Shown here piece by piece: positions 8,169-17,146 of a DNA stretch of 64,000 nt. Below the pieces are notes generated by a model that was not told where the DNA came from, made no database searches, and saw nothing but the letters and a program-made list of their open reading frames with translations. The position numbers and the translations under genes are program-made. Origin of the DNA: an uncultured Parasphingopyxis sp. (GTDB lineage: Bacteria; Pseudomonadota; Alphaproteobacteria; Sphingomonadales; Sphingomonadaceae); assembly GCA_947259005.1 (NCBI GenBank), contig CAMYKP010000006.1, positions 806,001 through 870,000 of the forward strand. The letters are read 5' to 3'. Position 1 is the stretch's first letter. Every line of letters begins with the position of its first letter.

Positions 8169-9605
8169 ATGAGCACCGAATATCCGCGAAACCTGCGCTT
8201 CCACATCGATGGCGAATGGATCGAGGCCGGAGACCGGCAGACCCAGGATGTCGTCAATCCGGCCACGGGCGAAACACTGGCCGCATTGCCGCTGGCGAAC
8301 GCCGACGATCTCGATCGGGCGCTGGCAGCATCCGAACTCGGCTTTCGCGAGTGGAAAGCCAAAGACGTCAATGAACGCGGCGCGGTCTTGCGGAAAGTGG
8401 CCGATCTGCTGCGCGAACGCATGAACCACATCGCGCCCCTGCTCACCATGGAGCAGGGCAAGCCGGTCAAGGAAGCGAAGGGCGAAGTGCTGGGCGCGGC
8501 CGCATTGTTCGACTATTTTGCCGAGGAAGCAAAGCGCGCGCATGGCCGCGTACTGGTTCGCCCGGCAGGCCAGCGCTCCATCGTCATCAAGCAACCTGTT
8601 GGTCCGGTCGCTGCATTCAGCCCGTGGAATTTCCCGCTCTTCCTGATGGCGCGCAAGCTGGCCCCGGCATTGGCGGCTGGCTGCTCGATCATCTGCAAGC
8701 CACCCGAAGAAACGCCGGCCTGCGCCATTGAACTGATGAAATGCGTGCTCGACGGCGGCGTGCCCGGCCATGTCGCGCAGCTCGTATTCGGTGTGCCCGA
8801 CATGGTGAGCTCGCAACTCATCGCATCGCCCATCATCCGCAAGATCAGCTTCACCGGCTCCGTGCCGGTCGGCAAGCATCTGATGAAGCTGGCGGCAGAT
8901 GGCGTGAAGCGCATGACGATGGAACTGGGCGGCCATGCGCCGGTGCTGATATTCGACGATTGCGATCTGGAGCGCACGCTCGACATCATCGTCCCGCAGA
9001 AATTCCGCAATGCCGGGCAGGTCTGTGTCAGCCCCACGCGCTTCTATGTGCAGCAGGGCATTTACGATCGCTTCGTCGATGAATTCACCCAGCGAACGGA
9101 GAAGCTGACGGTGGGCAGCGGCCTGGACGATGCAACCCAGATGGGGCCGCTCGCCAATGTCCGCAGGCCCGCCGCTGTCGGTGCCCTGATCGACGATGCC
9201 AAAGAGAAAGGCGCGCGCATTACGACGGGCGGCGACGTACTGGGCGAGAGCGGCTTCTTCTTCTGCCCGACCGTTATCGCCGATGTCCCTCTCGACGCGC
9301 AGATCATGGCCAACGAGCCTTTCGGTCCCGTTGCGATGATGCGGCCCTTTGAAACATTCGACGAAGCCATCGAACAGGCGAACCGCCTCCCCTATGGCCT
9401 TGCCGCCTTTGCCTTCACGGAGAATGGCCGGCAGGCCATGCTGCTGGGCGATGCCATCGAGAGCGGCATGGTCGGCATCAACACGGTCGGCATAGGCGCG
9501 GTCGATTCTCCGTTTGGCGGGATCAAGGAGTCCGGTTTTGGAAGCGAGGACGGCCCAGAGGGACTGGAGGCCTATATGGTCACCAAAGCGGTGCACCAGG
9601 CATGA
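8169..9605 (+). CDS. NAD(P)-dependent succinate-semialdehyde-type aldehyde dehydrogenase
   Basis: The protein has 478 residues and all aldehyde dehydrogenase landmarks: the FSPWNFP cofactor loop, FTGSVPVG, catalytic base E252 in MELGGHAP, nucleophile C286 in NAGQVCVSP, and the EPFGPV and PFGGIKESG motifs near the end. It fits the succinate-semialdehyde dehydrogenase (GabD-like) branch, but substrate choice within that branch is broad. It overlaps the next gene by ATGA, so its substrate may be the aldehyde released by that ThDP enzyme. The 131-bp upstream gap is shared with the SMP-30 gene. Confidence 0.9.
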   Translation: MSTEYPRNLRFHIDGEWIEAGDRQTQDVVNPATGETLAALPLANADDLDRALAASELGFREWKAKDVNERGAVLRKVADLLRERMNHIAPLLTMEQGKPVKEAKGEVLGAAALFDYFAEEAKRAHGRVLVRPAGQRSIVIKQPVGPVAAFSPWNFPLFLMARKLAPALAAGCSIICKPPEETPACAIELMKCVLDGGVPGHVAQLVFGVPDMVSSQLIASPIIRKISFTGSVPVGKHLMKLAADGVKRMTMELGGHAPVLIFDDCDLERTLDIIVPQKFRNAGQVCVSPTRFYVQQGIYDRFVDEFTQRTEKLTVGSGLDDATQMGPLANVRRPAAVGALIDDAKEKGARITTGGDVLGESGFFFCPTVIADVPLDAQIMANEPFGPVAMMRPFETFDEAIEQANRLPYGLAAFAFTENGRQAMLLGDAIESGMVGINTVGIGAVDSPFGGIKESGFGSEDGPEGLEAYMVTKAVHQA

Positions 9606-11272
9606 GCAGCATCGCGAACCGCACCGGCGGCCAAATCCTTGTCGACAATCTTGTGGCCCAGGGCTGCGACCGCATCTTCTGCGTCCCCGGCGAGAGTTAT
9701 CTCGCGGTGCTGGACGCATTGCACGGCACCTCGGAAATCGATCTCGTCGTCTGCCGGCAGGAAGGCGGGGTTTCGTTCATGGCCGCCGCCGATGGCGCTA
9801 TGACCGGAAGGCCGGGCATTGCTTTTGTCACGCGCGGCCCCGGCGCGACCAACGGCTCGATTGGCGTCCATGTCGCAATGCAGGATTCCGTGCCGATGAT
9901 CTATTTCATCGGCGATGTCGGGCGCGGCGACAAGGATCGCGAGGCGTTTCAGGAGATCGACTTTCCGGCGATGTTCGGCCCGCTGTGCAAATGGGCCGCG
10001 AAAATCGACCAGGCCGAGCGCATTCCCGAATATATCGCGCGGGCCTATTCGGTCGCGATGGCCGGACGCCCCGGCCCGGTGGTGCTGGCGCTCCCCGAGG
10101 ATATGCTGCGCGACACAGTGGAGGCCGTTGATCGCCCCAAAGTGATCCGTCCTGCCCAGCACCCCGATCCGGAAGCCATGGCCGTGATGATGGAACTGCT
10201 CAAAGAGGCCGCTTCGCCGGTTGCGATCGTCGGCGGTGCGGACTGGTGCGCAGGAGCATCCCATTATTTCCAGGAATTTGCCGAAGATATCGGGCTGCCC
10301 GTTGCATGCGGATTCCGGCGGCAGGATGCGATTTCCAACGAATCCCCCGTCTGGGCAGGCAATCTCGGTTATGGCCCCAATCCGAAGCTGCTAGAGCGTA
10401 TCCGGGGTGCGGATCTCCTGCTCGTCGTCGGTGCGCGGCTCGGCGAGGCAACGACCGACGGCTATACGCTTATCACGCCAGACCATCCCGATCAGACGCT
10501 GATCCATATCCATCCCGATCCCGAGGAACTGGGCAGCGTCTATCGCGCCGATCTCGCCATCTGTGCGGATATGCGGGAATTCTCCGAAGAAGCCTCGCTC
10601 TGGGACCATGACATCATCGATTTCGATTGCGGTAAGGAGGCCCATGCGGAGTGGGAGGCTTGGAATACTGTCGAACCGAATGACGCGCTGACCCTCGATC
10701 TCGCGCAATGCGTGAAAGCGGCGCGCGAAGCCCTTCCCGCCGACAGCATCATCTGCAACGGCGCGGGCAATTTTTCAGGCTGGTGGCATCGCTATTGGCG
10801 CTATGGCGGCCCGGTCTGCCAGCTGGCTCCAACCGCAGGCGCGATGGGTTACGGCGTCCCCGCAGCTGTCGCAGCCGCGCTGCGCAATCCCGAGCGGCAG
10901 GTGCTGGCGATTGCCGGCGATGGCGATTTCCTGATGAACGGGCAGGAACTGGCGACCGCCGTCCAGCATGGCTGCGACATGATCGTCCTCATCATCGACA
11001 ATGGCAGTTACGGCACGATCCGGATGCATCAGGAGCGCAATTATCCCGAGCGTCTGTCGGGCACTTCGCTCAGCAATCCGGACTTTGCGGCGCTCGCCCG
11101 GGCCTATGGCGCCTGGAGCGAAACGATTGAGCAAACGGATGCGTTCGCGCCTGCGCTGGACCGCGCAAAGGCTGAAAAAGGCGTCCGCCTGCTCCATCTC
11201 AAAATCGATGTCGAGGATCAGCTGGCAGCGGGCACATCGGTTGCGAAAGTGCGCGCCGCAGCGAAGAGTTAA
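9602..11272 (+). CDS. ThDP-dependent decarboxylase/acetolactate-synthase-like protein
   Basis: The protein has 556 residues with the three-domain ThDP enzyme layout: Pyr domain at 1-170, a central domain and a PP domain at 380-540. E54 in CRQEGG is the glutamate that activates the cofactor. The Mg-ThDP motif runs from GDGDF at 439 to DNGSYG at 466. It lacks features that would prove acetolactate synthase, and no ilvN partner follows, so a 2-oxo-acid decarboxylase is at least as likely. The ATGA overlap with the upstream dehydrogenase argues for a decarboxylate-then-oxidise pair. Confidence 0.82.
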   Translation: MSSIANRTGGQILVDNLVAQGCDRIFCVPGESYLAVLDALHGTSEIDLVVCRQEGGVSFMAAADGAMTGRPGIAFVTRGPGATNGSIGVHVAMQDSVPMIYFIGDVGRGDKDREAFQEIDFPAMFGPLCKWAAKIDQAERIPEYIARAYSVAMAGRPGPVVLALPEDMLRDTVEAVDRPKVIRPAQHPDPEAMAVMMELLKEAASPVAIVGGADWCAGASHYFQEFAEDIGLPVACGFRRQDAISNESPVWAGNLGYGPNPKLLERIRGADLLLVVGARLGEATTDGYTLITPDHPDQTLIHIHPDPEELGSVYRADLAICADMREFSEEASLWDHDIIDFDCGKEAHAEWEAWNTVEPNDALTLDLAQCVKAAREALPADSIICNGAGNFSGWWHRYWRYGGPVCQLAPTAGAMGYGVPAAVAAALRNPERQVLAIAGDGDFLMNGQELATAVQHGCDMIVLIIDNGSYGTIRMHQERNYPERLSGTSLSNPDFAALARAYGAWSETIEQTDAFAPALDRAKAEKGVRLLHLKIDVEDQLAAGTSVAKVRAAAKS

Positions 11273-11293
11273 AGAAGAAGCCGGAATCGGAAA

Positions 11294-11324
11294 GGGCCAC
11301 CACCGAGGGGCTCGGCGGTGGCCC
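11294..11324 (+). terminator. Strong hairpin after the ThDP-enzyme gene
   Basis: A 14-bp stem with one mismatch closes a GGG loop (left arm 11294-11307, right arm 11311-11324), starting 21 nt after the stop codon. There is no T-tract, so it may be an mRNA-stabilising 3' end or a weak terminator rather than a classic intrinsic one. Confidence 0.5.
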
Positions 11325-11497
11325 GATGCGACCCGGTTTACCTACAGGGGCAGTAGTCACCGAGCGTCTCCGACTAGTGTCGTAGGCCTGAAAATCGGTT
11401 GCGAGTAAAGTGCCCGCCGGGCCGTTTTCGACGAACGGCCCCCTGACTTAGATAAAATTGGCGCAAAGGGTCATGCACGGCGTCGGCCGCCGCCAAC

Positions 11498-11532
11498 AAA
11501 AAAGGCCGCCCCGAACGGGAGCGGCCTTTTTT
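11498..11532. terminator. Bidirectional intrinsic terminator
   Basis: An A6 run precedes GGCCGCCCC, a GAAC loop, then GGGAGCGGCC and a T6 run. The stem is GC-rich with one bulge, and the A and T tracts make it work in both directions. It would end transcripts from the ThDP-enzyme side and from csbD, whose stop is at 11550 on the other strand. Confidence 0.85.
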
Positions 11533-11549
11533 GTACTATCCGACGATGG

Positions 11550-11732
11550 TCAGACCTTGTCGCCGAGCGCGCCTTTAACGTCGCCCTTGAGCTTCTGGGC
11601 CTCGCCCTTCAGCTGCTGCGCATCGCCCTTGGCTTCCAGCTCTTTGTCGCCGGTCGCCTTGCCAACATTTTCCTTCGCCGCACCGGCGGCTTTGTCGGCG
11701 TGGCCTTTTACCTTGTCTGCAAGTTCACCCAT
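11550..11732 (-). CDS. CsbD-family stress protein
   Basis: This small (60 residues), highly charged Lys/Ala/Gly-rich protein starts MGELADKVKG and carries the repeated GKATGDKELEAKGDAQQLKGE pattern of the CsbD family. CsbD-like proteins are general-stress proteins of unknown biochemical role. I chose the ATG at 11732 because AGGAG lies 6 nt upstream; an ATG 24 nt earlier is less likely. The gene is monocistronic, with a strong bidirectional terminator directly after it. Confidence 0.88.
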   Translation of the reverse strand: MGELADKVKGHADKAAGAAKENVGKATGDKELEAKGDAQQLKGEAQKLKGDVKGALGDKV

Positions 11733-11856
11733 TGGATGCTCCTTTTCAATTTCCATGACCCTGATTGGTCATATAATTGAAAACTAACACTAAACCCGGC
11801 TGTTCCACCTGTTGCGACAGAGTGTTTATTGCCAGCGGTGAGCGTTGCCTGCGGGC

Positions 11857-12855
11857 CTAGATCAGTCCCGCCAGCGGGCTGGATGGGTCGGCATATTTGC
11901 GGGTTGCCATCCGGCCGCTGCGATAGGCTTCACGCCCTGCCTCGACCGCCAGCTTCATTGCGCGAGCCATGCGGACCGGTTCCTTGGCTTCGGCAATCGC
12001 AGTGTTCATGAGAACGCCGTCGCAGCCCAGCTCCATCGCCACGGCAGCATCCGAAGCCGTGCCGACTCCGGCATCGACGAGTACCGGCACATTGGCCCCT
12101 TCGACGATCAGCCGAATCGTGACCCGGTTCTGGATACCGAGCCCCGAACCGATAGGCGCGCCGAGCGGCATCACGGCAACCGCGCCAGCCTCTTCCAGCT
12201 GCTTCGCGGCAATCGGATCGTCGACGCAATAGACCATCGGCTTGAAGCCTTCCTTGGCCAGAACTTCGGTCGCGCGCAGCGTCTCGCGCATGTCGGGATA
12301 GAGCGTTTTCGCCTCACCGAGCACCTCAAGCTTCACAAGATCCCAGCCGCCTGCCTCGCGCGCCAGCCGTAAAGTGCGGATCGCTTCATCCGCGTTGAAG
12401 CAGCCAGCGGTATTGGGAAGATATGTGTATTTCTTCGGATCGATAAAATCGGTCAGCATTGGCGCTTTGGGGTCCGACACATTCACCCGGCGCACGGCCA
12501 CGGTAATGATTTCCGCGCCCGATGCTTCAAGCGCCGCCGCATTTTCCTCAAAGTCCGCATATTTGCCCGTACCGACAATCAGGCGCGATCTGAAATTCTG
12601 GCCTGCTACGCTCCAGCCGTCTTCGTCCATACCGCTTCCACCTCCTACAAAATGCACTATTTCCAACTCATCGCCATCCTCGACCAGCACGTCGCCGAGG
12701 GTCGAACGCGGCACCACTTCCAGATTCCGCTCCACCGCCACTTTCGCGGGATCAAGACCCAGCACCTCGCTGGCCAGCGCCGCCAGGGTCAGCCCCGGAT
12801 GAACGCGTCGATGCTCGCCGTTGATGCGAATGGAAATCGTACGGTCGTCGGTCAT
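11857..12855 (-). CDS. thiG: Fused ThiS sulfur carrier - ThiG thiazole synthase
   Basis: One open frame of 332 residues. Residues 1-73 are a ThiS ubiquitin-like carrier ending in the Gly run VGGG (71-73). From M76 the chain is a full ThiG TIM barrel, with [12 protein letters not shown], the VKLEVLG strand with the Schiff-base lysine, and [11 protein letters not shown] near the end. Together they make the thiazole phosphate of thiamine. ThiS normally needs a free C-terminal Gly-Gly, which is internal here. The ThiG ATG (12630) has its own strong Shine-Dalgarno, AGGAGGTG, formed by the Gly codons, so separate internal initiation of ThiG is likely. The gene is divergent from aroQ. Confidence 0.92.
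   Translation of the reverse strand: MTDDRTISIRINGEHRRVHPGLTLAALASEVLGLDPAKVAVERNLEVVPRSTLGDVLVEDGDELEIVHFVGGGSGMDEDGWSVAGQNFRSRLIVGTGKYADFEENAAALEASGAEIITVAVRRVNVSDPKAPMLTDFIDPKKYTYLPNTAGCFNADEAIRTLRLAREAGGWDLVKLEVLGEAKTLYPDMRETLRATEVLAKEGFKPMVYCVDDPIAAKQLEEAGAVAVMPLGAPIGSGLGIQNRVTIRLIVEGANVPVLVDAGVGTASDAAVAMELGCDGVLMNTAIAEAKEPVRMARAMKLAVEAGREAYRSGRMATRKYADPSSPLAGLI
12639..12646 (-). promoter_or_regulatory. Internal Shine-Dalgarno inside the ThiS glycine codons
   Basis: On the coding strand AGGAGGTG lies over the Gly-Gly-Gly codons of ThiS, about 8-9 nt before an in-frame ATG at 12630 that begins the ThiG domain. It is a near-perfect ribosome site and would allow free ThiG to be made from the fused frame. 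Confidence 0.6.
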
Positions 12856-12936
12856 TACTGCATCCTGCATTTGCGTTACGAGACGAGCCGCATATAGGTG
12901 TCTGCCCCGCGTCGTCGCAACCGAAAGGCAGGGCCA

Positions 12937-13377
12937 ATGGCCGATAAACCTGTGATCTATGTTCTGAACGGGCCCAATCTGAACCTGTTGGGTTCGCGCG
13001 AGCCCGAAATTTATGGATCTGAGACGCTCGACGATATTGCCGGAAAGCTGGAAGACCGGGCACAGGAATTGGGTGTCGATGTAGAGGTTCGGCAATCCAA
13101 TCATGAAGGCCATCTGCTGGACTGGATCCATGAGGCCCAGGCTGAGGAAGCAAAAGCTATCCTTTTGAATGCAGCGGGTTTTACCCACACGTCTGTGGCA
13201 TTGCACGATGCCATAAAGGCCGTGTCGGTTCCCGTTATAGAGGTTCATCTGTCCAACCCCCATGCGCGGGAAAACTTCCGGCACAAGAGCCTGGTCGGCC
13301 AGGCGGCACATGGAACTATTTCCGGTTTTGGGTCAGTTTCCTATCTGCTGGCGCTGGACGCAGCTATACTGCTTTGA
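12937..13377 (+). CDS. aroQ: Type II 3-dehydroquinate dehydratase
   Basis: The protein has 146 residues, normal for the dodecameric type II enzyme of the shikimate pathway. Motifs in order are [11 protein letters not shown], the lid tyrosine in [17 protein letters not shown], and [12 protein letters not shown] with the catalytic histidine. I chose the ATG at 12937 (MADKPVIYV); the frame extends upstream to 12898 but homologues start here. It heads a likely aroQ-accB-accC-ACT transcription unit, an arrangement common in alphaproteobacteria. Confidence 0.95.
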   Translation: MADKPVIYVLNGPNLNLLGSREPEIYGSETLDDIAGKLEDRAQELGVDVEVRQSNHEGHLLDWIHEAQAEEAKAILLNAAGFTHTSVALHDAIKAVSVPVIEVHLSNPHARENFRHKSLVGQAAHGTISGFGSVSYLLALDAAILL

Positions 13378-13434
13378 GTAAAAGCCACCACTTGCACTCC
13401 GGCCTCGGTCGGCAACAGGGATAAAGGGTCAGTT

Positions 13435-13926
13435 ATGACAACCGACAAAGGCGCCGGGAACGGCACCATGAATGTTGACGTCGATCTGGTACGCCAGCTC
13501 GCCGAAATGCTGGACGAAGCAAATCTCACCGAAATCGAAGTCGAGGATGGCGATCGCTGCATCCGCGTCGTGCGTTCGGCCGGCGGCGGGGCATTCGTTG
13601 CGCCGGTCGCCGCACCTGCGCCGGCAGCCGCGTCGGCAGCGACGGCCCCTGCACCGGTCGAAGCGGCACCTGCAGCAAGCGCCGAAAATCATCCGGGCAC
13701 GGTAAAATCGCCGATGGTCGGAACGGTTTATCTCGCACCCGAACCCGGCGCAGATCCGTTCATCAAGGTTGGCGATTCGGTGTCGCAGGGCGATACGTTG
13801 CTGATCATCGAGGCCATGAAGGTAATGAACCCCATCGTTGCCACGAAATCGGGCACGGTGACCGCGCTGCTGGTCGAAGATGCCGAACCGGTCGAGTTCA
13901 ACCAGCCTCTCGCCACAGTCGAATAG
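13435..13926 (+). CDS. accB: Biotin carboxyl carrier protein of acetyl-CoA carboxylase
   Basis: The protein has 163 residues. An N-terminal segment ([22 protein letters not shown]) is followed by an Ala/Pro-rich linker at about 56-85 and a biotinyl domain with EAMKVMN at 126-132; K129 carries biotin. It delivers carboxybiotin for malonyl-CoA formation in fatty acid synthesis. The start at 13435 has GGG 9 nt upstream; an internal ATG at 13468 is possible. It is 9 nt ahead of accC. Confidence 0.94.
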   Translation: MTTDKGAGNGTMNVDVDLVRQLAEMLDEANLTEIEVEDGDRCIRVVRSAGGGAFVAPVAAPAPAAASAATAPAPVEAAPAASAENHPGTVKSPMVGTVYLAPEPGADPFIKVGDSVSQGDTLLIIEAMKVMNPIVATKSGTVTALLVEDAEPVEFNQPLATVE

Positions 13927-13935
13927 GCCGCTGCT

Positions 13936-15297
13936 GTGATCAAAAAGGTCCTGATTGCCAATCGCGGCGAGATCGCATTGCGCATCCATCGCGCATGCCA
14001 TGAAATGGGTATCAAGACGGTGGCCGTGCATTCGACCGCCGATGCCCAGGCAAAACATGTGCTGCTTGCCGATGAAACCGTGTGCATCGGACCGCCTGCG
14101 GCGACCGACAGCTACCTCAACATCCCGAACATCATCTCGGCGGCTGAAATCAGCGGCGCCGATGCGATCCATCCCGGCTATGGCTTCCTTTCCGAGAATG
14201 AGAAATTCGCCAAGATTGTCGAGGATCATGACATTATCTGGATCGGCCCCAAGCCCGAACATATCCGCATCATGGGCGACAAGGTTGAAGCCAAGCGAAC
14301 AGCGGGCAAGCTGGGGCTTCCCCTCGTTCCCGGTTCCGACGGCGCGGTAAAGGAGATTTCCGCAGCCCGGAAAGTGGCGGAGGAAATCGGCTATCCGGTG
14401 ATCGTGAAGGCGGCTTCCGGAGGCGGCGGGCGCGGGATGAAGGTCGTGCCGGACGCCAGCCAGCTCGAATCGCTGATCAAGCAGGCGGGTTCGGAGGCCA
14501 AATCGGCCTTTGGCGATGATACCGTCTATCTCGAAAAATTCCTTGGCAATCCGCGCCACATCGAATTCCAGGTCTTTGGCGATGGCAAGGGCAAGGCCGT
14601 TCATCTGGGCGAGCGTGACTGTTCGCTCCAGCGCCGTCACCAGAAAGTGCTCGAAGAAGCGCCTTCCCCGGTCATTACGGAGGAAGAACGCACGCGGATG
14701 GGCGACATCTGCGCCAATGCCATGGCCGATATGGGCTATCGCGGGGCGGGAACGATCGAATTCCTGTATGAAAATGGCGGCTTCTATTTCATCGAGATGA
14801 ATACCCGCCTTCAGGTCGAGCATCCGGTGACCGAGATGATCACGGGCCTTGATCTCGTGCGCGAACAAATTCTTGTCGCCGCCGGGCAACCGCTTTCGGT
14901 GACGCAGGACGAGGTGACGTTCACCGGCCATGCGATCGAATGCCGGATCAATGCCGAGCATCACCAGACATTTGCGCCGTCACCGGGCAAGGTGATCAAC
15001 TATCATGCGGCGGGCGGCATGCATGTGCGCGTCGATAGCGGGCTATATTCCGGCTATTCGATCCCGCCTTATTATGATTCGATGGTCGCCAAACTGATCG
15101 TCTATGGCAAAAGCCGGAACAAATGCATCATGCGGCTGCGCCGCGCGCTGGAAGAAATGGTCATCGAGGGCGTGGAAACCACCCTGCCCCTGCACCAGGC
15201 CTTGCTCGACGATCCGGACTTCCTTGCGGGCAATTATACGATCAAATGGCTTGAGGAATGGCTGGCCCGGAACCAGGCAGCCAGCGAAGCCAGCTAA
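13936..15297 (+). CDS. accC: Biotin carboxylase subunit of acetyl-CoA carboxylase
   Basis: This 453-residue ATP-grasp enzyme carboxylates the biotin on AccB. It opens [16 protein letters not shown] from a GTG start. The glycine-rich ATP lid GGGGRGMK is near residue 157, and the catalytic loop [14 protein letters not shown] follows at about 289-302. Length matches AccC (about 450). It lies between accB (9-nt gap) and the ACT-domain gene, which starts on the base after its stop. Confidence 0.96.
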   Translation: MIKKVLIANRGEIALRIHRACHEMGIKTVAVHSTADAQAKHVLLADETVCIGPPAATDSYLNIPNIISAAEISGADAIHPGYGFLSENEKFAKIVEDHDIIWIGPKPEHIRIMGDKVEAKRTAGKLGLPLVPGSDGAVKEISAARKVAEEIGYPVIVKAASGGGGRGMKVVPDASQLESLIKQAGSEAKSAFGDDTVYLEKFLGNPRHIEFQVFGDGKGKAVHLGERDCSLQRRHQKVLEEAPSPVITEEERTRMGDICANAMADMGYRGAGTIEFLYENGGFYFIEMNTRLQVEHPVTEMITGLDLVREQILVAAGQPLSVTQDEVTFTGHAIECRINAEHHQTFAPSPGKVINYHAAGGMHVRVDSGLYSGYSIPPYYDSMVAKLIVYGKSRNKCIMRLRRALEEMVIEGVETTLPLHQALLDDPDFLAGNYTIKWLEEWLARNQAASEAS

Positions 15298-15702
15298 ATG
15301 TCCGGTGAAACCGACCTTGCCGCGCTTTTGCGCGACCTGAAGCCTATGCTCGCCGAGGAAGAGCATGGCTTTGTCACCATTCCCATCGGCTCAGGCTGGC
15401 CGCAGGGCCTCGTGCCCGTCGCGACCTTCGCCGAGGCCGAGGGAGCAAGCGTGATTGCGCTTTCTTCCATCCTTGAAGGAATCGGTCTTGAATTCGAAGA
15501 GGGCTGGGCAAAAATCACAATTGGCGCTACGAGCGCGCTCAGCGCCGTCGGACTGACGGCCAAAATAGCCACGGCGCTTGCCGAAAGCGGGATCAGTGCC
15601 AATATAGTGGCGGCATATCATCACGATCATGTTTTCGTGCCCTGGGCCCGGCGTGACGAGGCGATGGCAATTTTGGAAAACTTGTCGAAGGTACAGGAGT
15701 AG
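15298..15702 (+). CDS. ACT-domain protein (DUF2241-like)
   Basis: The protein has 134 residues with two tandem ACT-like folds. The second half (SAVGLTAKIATALAESGISANIVAAYHHDHVFVPW) has the beta-alpha-beta pattern of an amino-acid- or ligand-binding regulatory domain. It begins immediately after the accC stop (TAA then ATG), so it is translated with the carboxylase. A regulatory role toward metabolism is plausible but not shown; the ligand is unknown. Confidence 0.8.
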   Translation: MSGETDLAALLRDLKPMLAEEEHGFVTIPIGSGWPQGLVPVATFAEAEGASVIALSSILEGIGLEFEEGWAKITIGATSALSAVGLTAKIATALAESGISANIVAAYHHDHVFVPWARRDEAMAILENLSKVQE

Positions 15703-15710
15703 TTAGTTCG

Positions 15711-16061
15711 ATGCAGGCCATAATCTACCACAATCCGCGCTGCGGCACATCCCGCAAGACGCTGGAGATTCTGGAAAAGGCACCCGCTATTGCGGTTCGC
15801 GTCGTTGAATATCTGAACGACACGCCCAGCAAGAAAAAGCTTGCCGACCTCTACAAAAAGGCGGGGATCACACCGCGCGACGGTTTGCGGATCAAAGAGC
15901 CAATCGCGAAAGAACTCGGCCTGAACGATCCGGATGTCAGCGATGACGCAATCCTTGATGCGATGGTCAAAAACCCGATCCTCATCAATCGGCCGATCGT
16001 CGAGACCGCCAAGGGTGTTCGGCTCTGCCGTCCACAGGATCTGGTCAAAGAGATTATCTAG
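15711..16061 (+). CDS. arsC: ArsC-family (glutaredoxin-type) reductase
   Basis: The protein has 116 residues. It opens with YHNPRCGTSRKTLEIL, with the catalytic Cys at residue 11 as in glutaredoxin-coupled arsenate reductase, and ends with the family's NRPIV...LCRP segment. Arsenate reduction uses glutathione and glutaredoxin. No arsR or arsB lies nearby, so it may be a housekeeping paralogue or a YffB/Spx-like relative rather than a resistance gene. It starts 8 nt after the ACT gene and is probably in the same transcript. Confidence 0.83.
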   Translation: MQAIIYHNPRCGTSRKTLEILEKAPAIAVRVVEYLNDTPSKKKLADLYKKAGITPRDGLRIKEPIAKELGLNDPDVSDDAILDAMVKNPILINRPIVETAKGVRLCRPQDLVKEII

Positions 16062-16089
16062 ACACGCGGAATAAAGGGGCGACGCGGCG

Positions 16090-17064
16090 ATGAAGAGATT
16101 TTTCAAATGGGCCGCGTTGATCCTGCTTATTCTCGTCGGCGGAGCCATTTTCTGGTTCTGGACGCCCGACCGGGATGTCGACGAACTCCGCGCGCTTTAC
16201 ACCAATGAAGCGTCGCAATTCATCGAACTGCCGAGCGGGCTGACCGTCCATGTCCGCGATGAGGGTCCGCGCGATGCACCCGTGCTTGTGCTTGTGCACG
16301 GCTCAAGCGCTTCCCTTCAGACATGGGAACCCTGGGTCGAGCGCCTTTCGGACGATTTTCGCATCATCACCTATGACCAGCCGGGCCACGGTCTGACCGG
16401 CCCGACACCGGACGGCAATTATGACACGGCCGTATTCGTCGAGACGCTGGACGGCGTTGCCAACGCACTTGGCCTCACCGAATTCGCCGTCGGCGGCAGT
16501 TCGATGGGCGGCTGGGTTTCCTGGAACTATGCTCTCGCGCATGGCGACAGGGTCACCGGGCTTGCACTGATCGGCGCCTCCGGCGTGCCCGATGCCCAAC
16601 CGCGCAAATTGCCTATCGGATTTCGCATTGCACGGATGCCGGTGATTTCGCGCTTGATGGAGAAAATAACGCCGCGCTCGATGGTTGAACGCTCAATCCG
16701 GCAGAGCGTGAGCAATCAGGAGATCGTCGACGATGCAATGGTCGACCGCTATTATGATCTCCTCCTTTATCCCGGCAATCGCGCGGCGACAGGTGCCCGC
16801 GGACGTGCAGAGCGAACGGTAGCCAGCCCGGAAAGCATGGCCGCAATCACTGTCCCGACCCTGTTGATATGGGGCGAGGAAGACCCGCTGGTGCCCCTTT
16901 CGTCAGGACAATGGTTTGACGAGCATATTCCCGACAGCGTCCTGATTGCCTATCCGGCCATCGGCCATATCCCGATGGAAGAAGCGCCTGATCGCAGCGC
17001 CGCCGATATGCGGGCATGGCTCGACACACTCCATACGAACGAACCAGCCGAAGCCGTTGAATAA
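16090..17064 (+). CDS. Membrane-anchored alpha/beta hydrolase
   Basis: The protein has 324 residues. An uncleaved-looking N-terminal helix (about 4-24) is followed by an alpha/beta hydrolase domain. Visible parts are the oxyanion LVHGSSA, the nucleophile elbow GGSSMGGW, the acid in LIWGEEDPLV, and the histidine in AIGHIPMEE. The active domain is probably periplasmic, held on the inner membrane. The substrate is unknown; esterase and C-C hydrolase members look alike. It lies 28 nt after arsC. Confidence 0.84.
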   Translation: MKRFFKWAALILLILVGGAIFWFWTPDRDVDELRALYTNEASQFIELPSGLTVHVRDEGPRDAPVLVLVHGSSASLQTWEPWVERLSDDFRIITYDQPGHGLTGPTPDGNYDTAVFVETLDGVANALGLTEFAVGGSSMGGWVSWNYALAHGDRVTGLALIGASGVPDAQPRKLPIGFRIARMPVISRLMEKITPRSMVERSIRQSVSNQEIVDDAMVDRYYDLLLYPGNRAATGARGRAERTVASPESMAAITVPTLLIWGEEDPLVPLSSGQWFDEHIPDSVLIAYPAIGHIPMEEAPDRSAADMRAWLDTLHTNEPAEAVE

Positions 17065-17146
17065 GGGTGTAAAAGACCGTCCCAAAATGGGATGATCTTA
17101 ACCAATGCCATTTGGCGATGCGGTTTTCGGACGCTAGGACCAACCC

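Noticed and set aside
8025-9719. A 564-codon open frame antisense to the aldehyde dehydrogenase
   Set aside because: The aldehyde dehydrogenase motifs are complete on the + strand; nothing recognisable is on the other.
11337-11372. A short - strand frame ending GDYCPCR in the hairpin-rich gap
   Set aside because: An in-frame stop lies 11 codons before its end and there is no start codon between; at most the tail of a lost gene.
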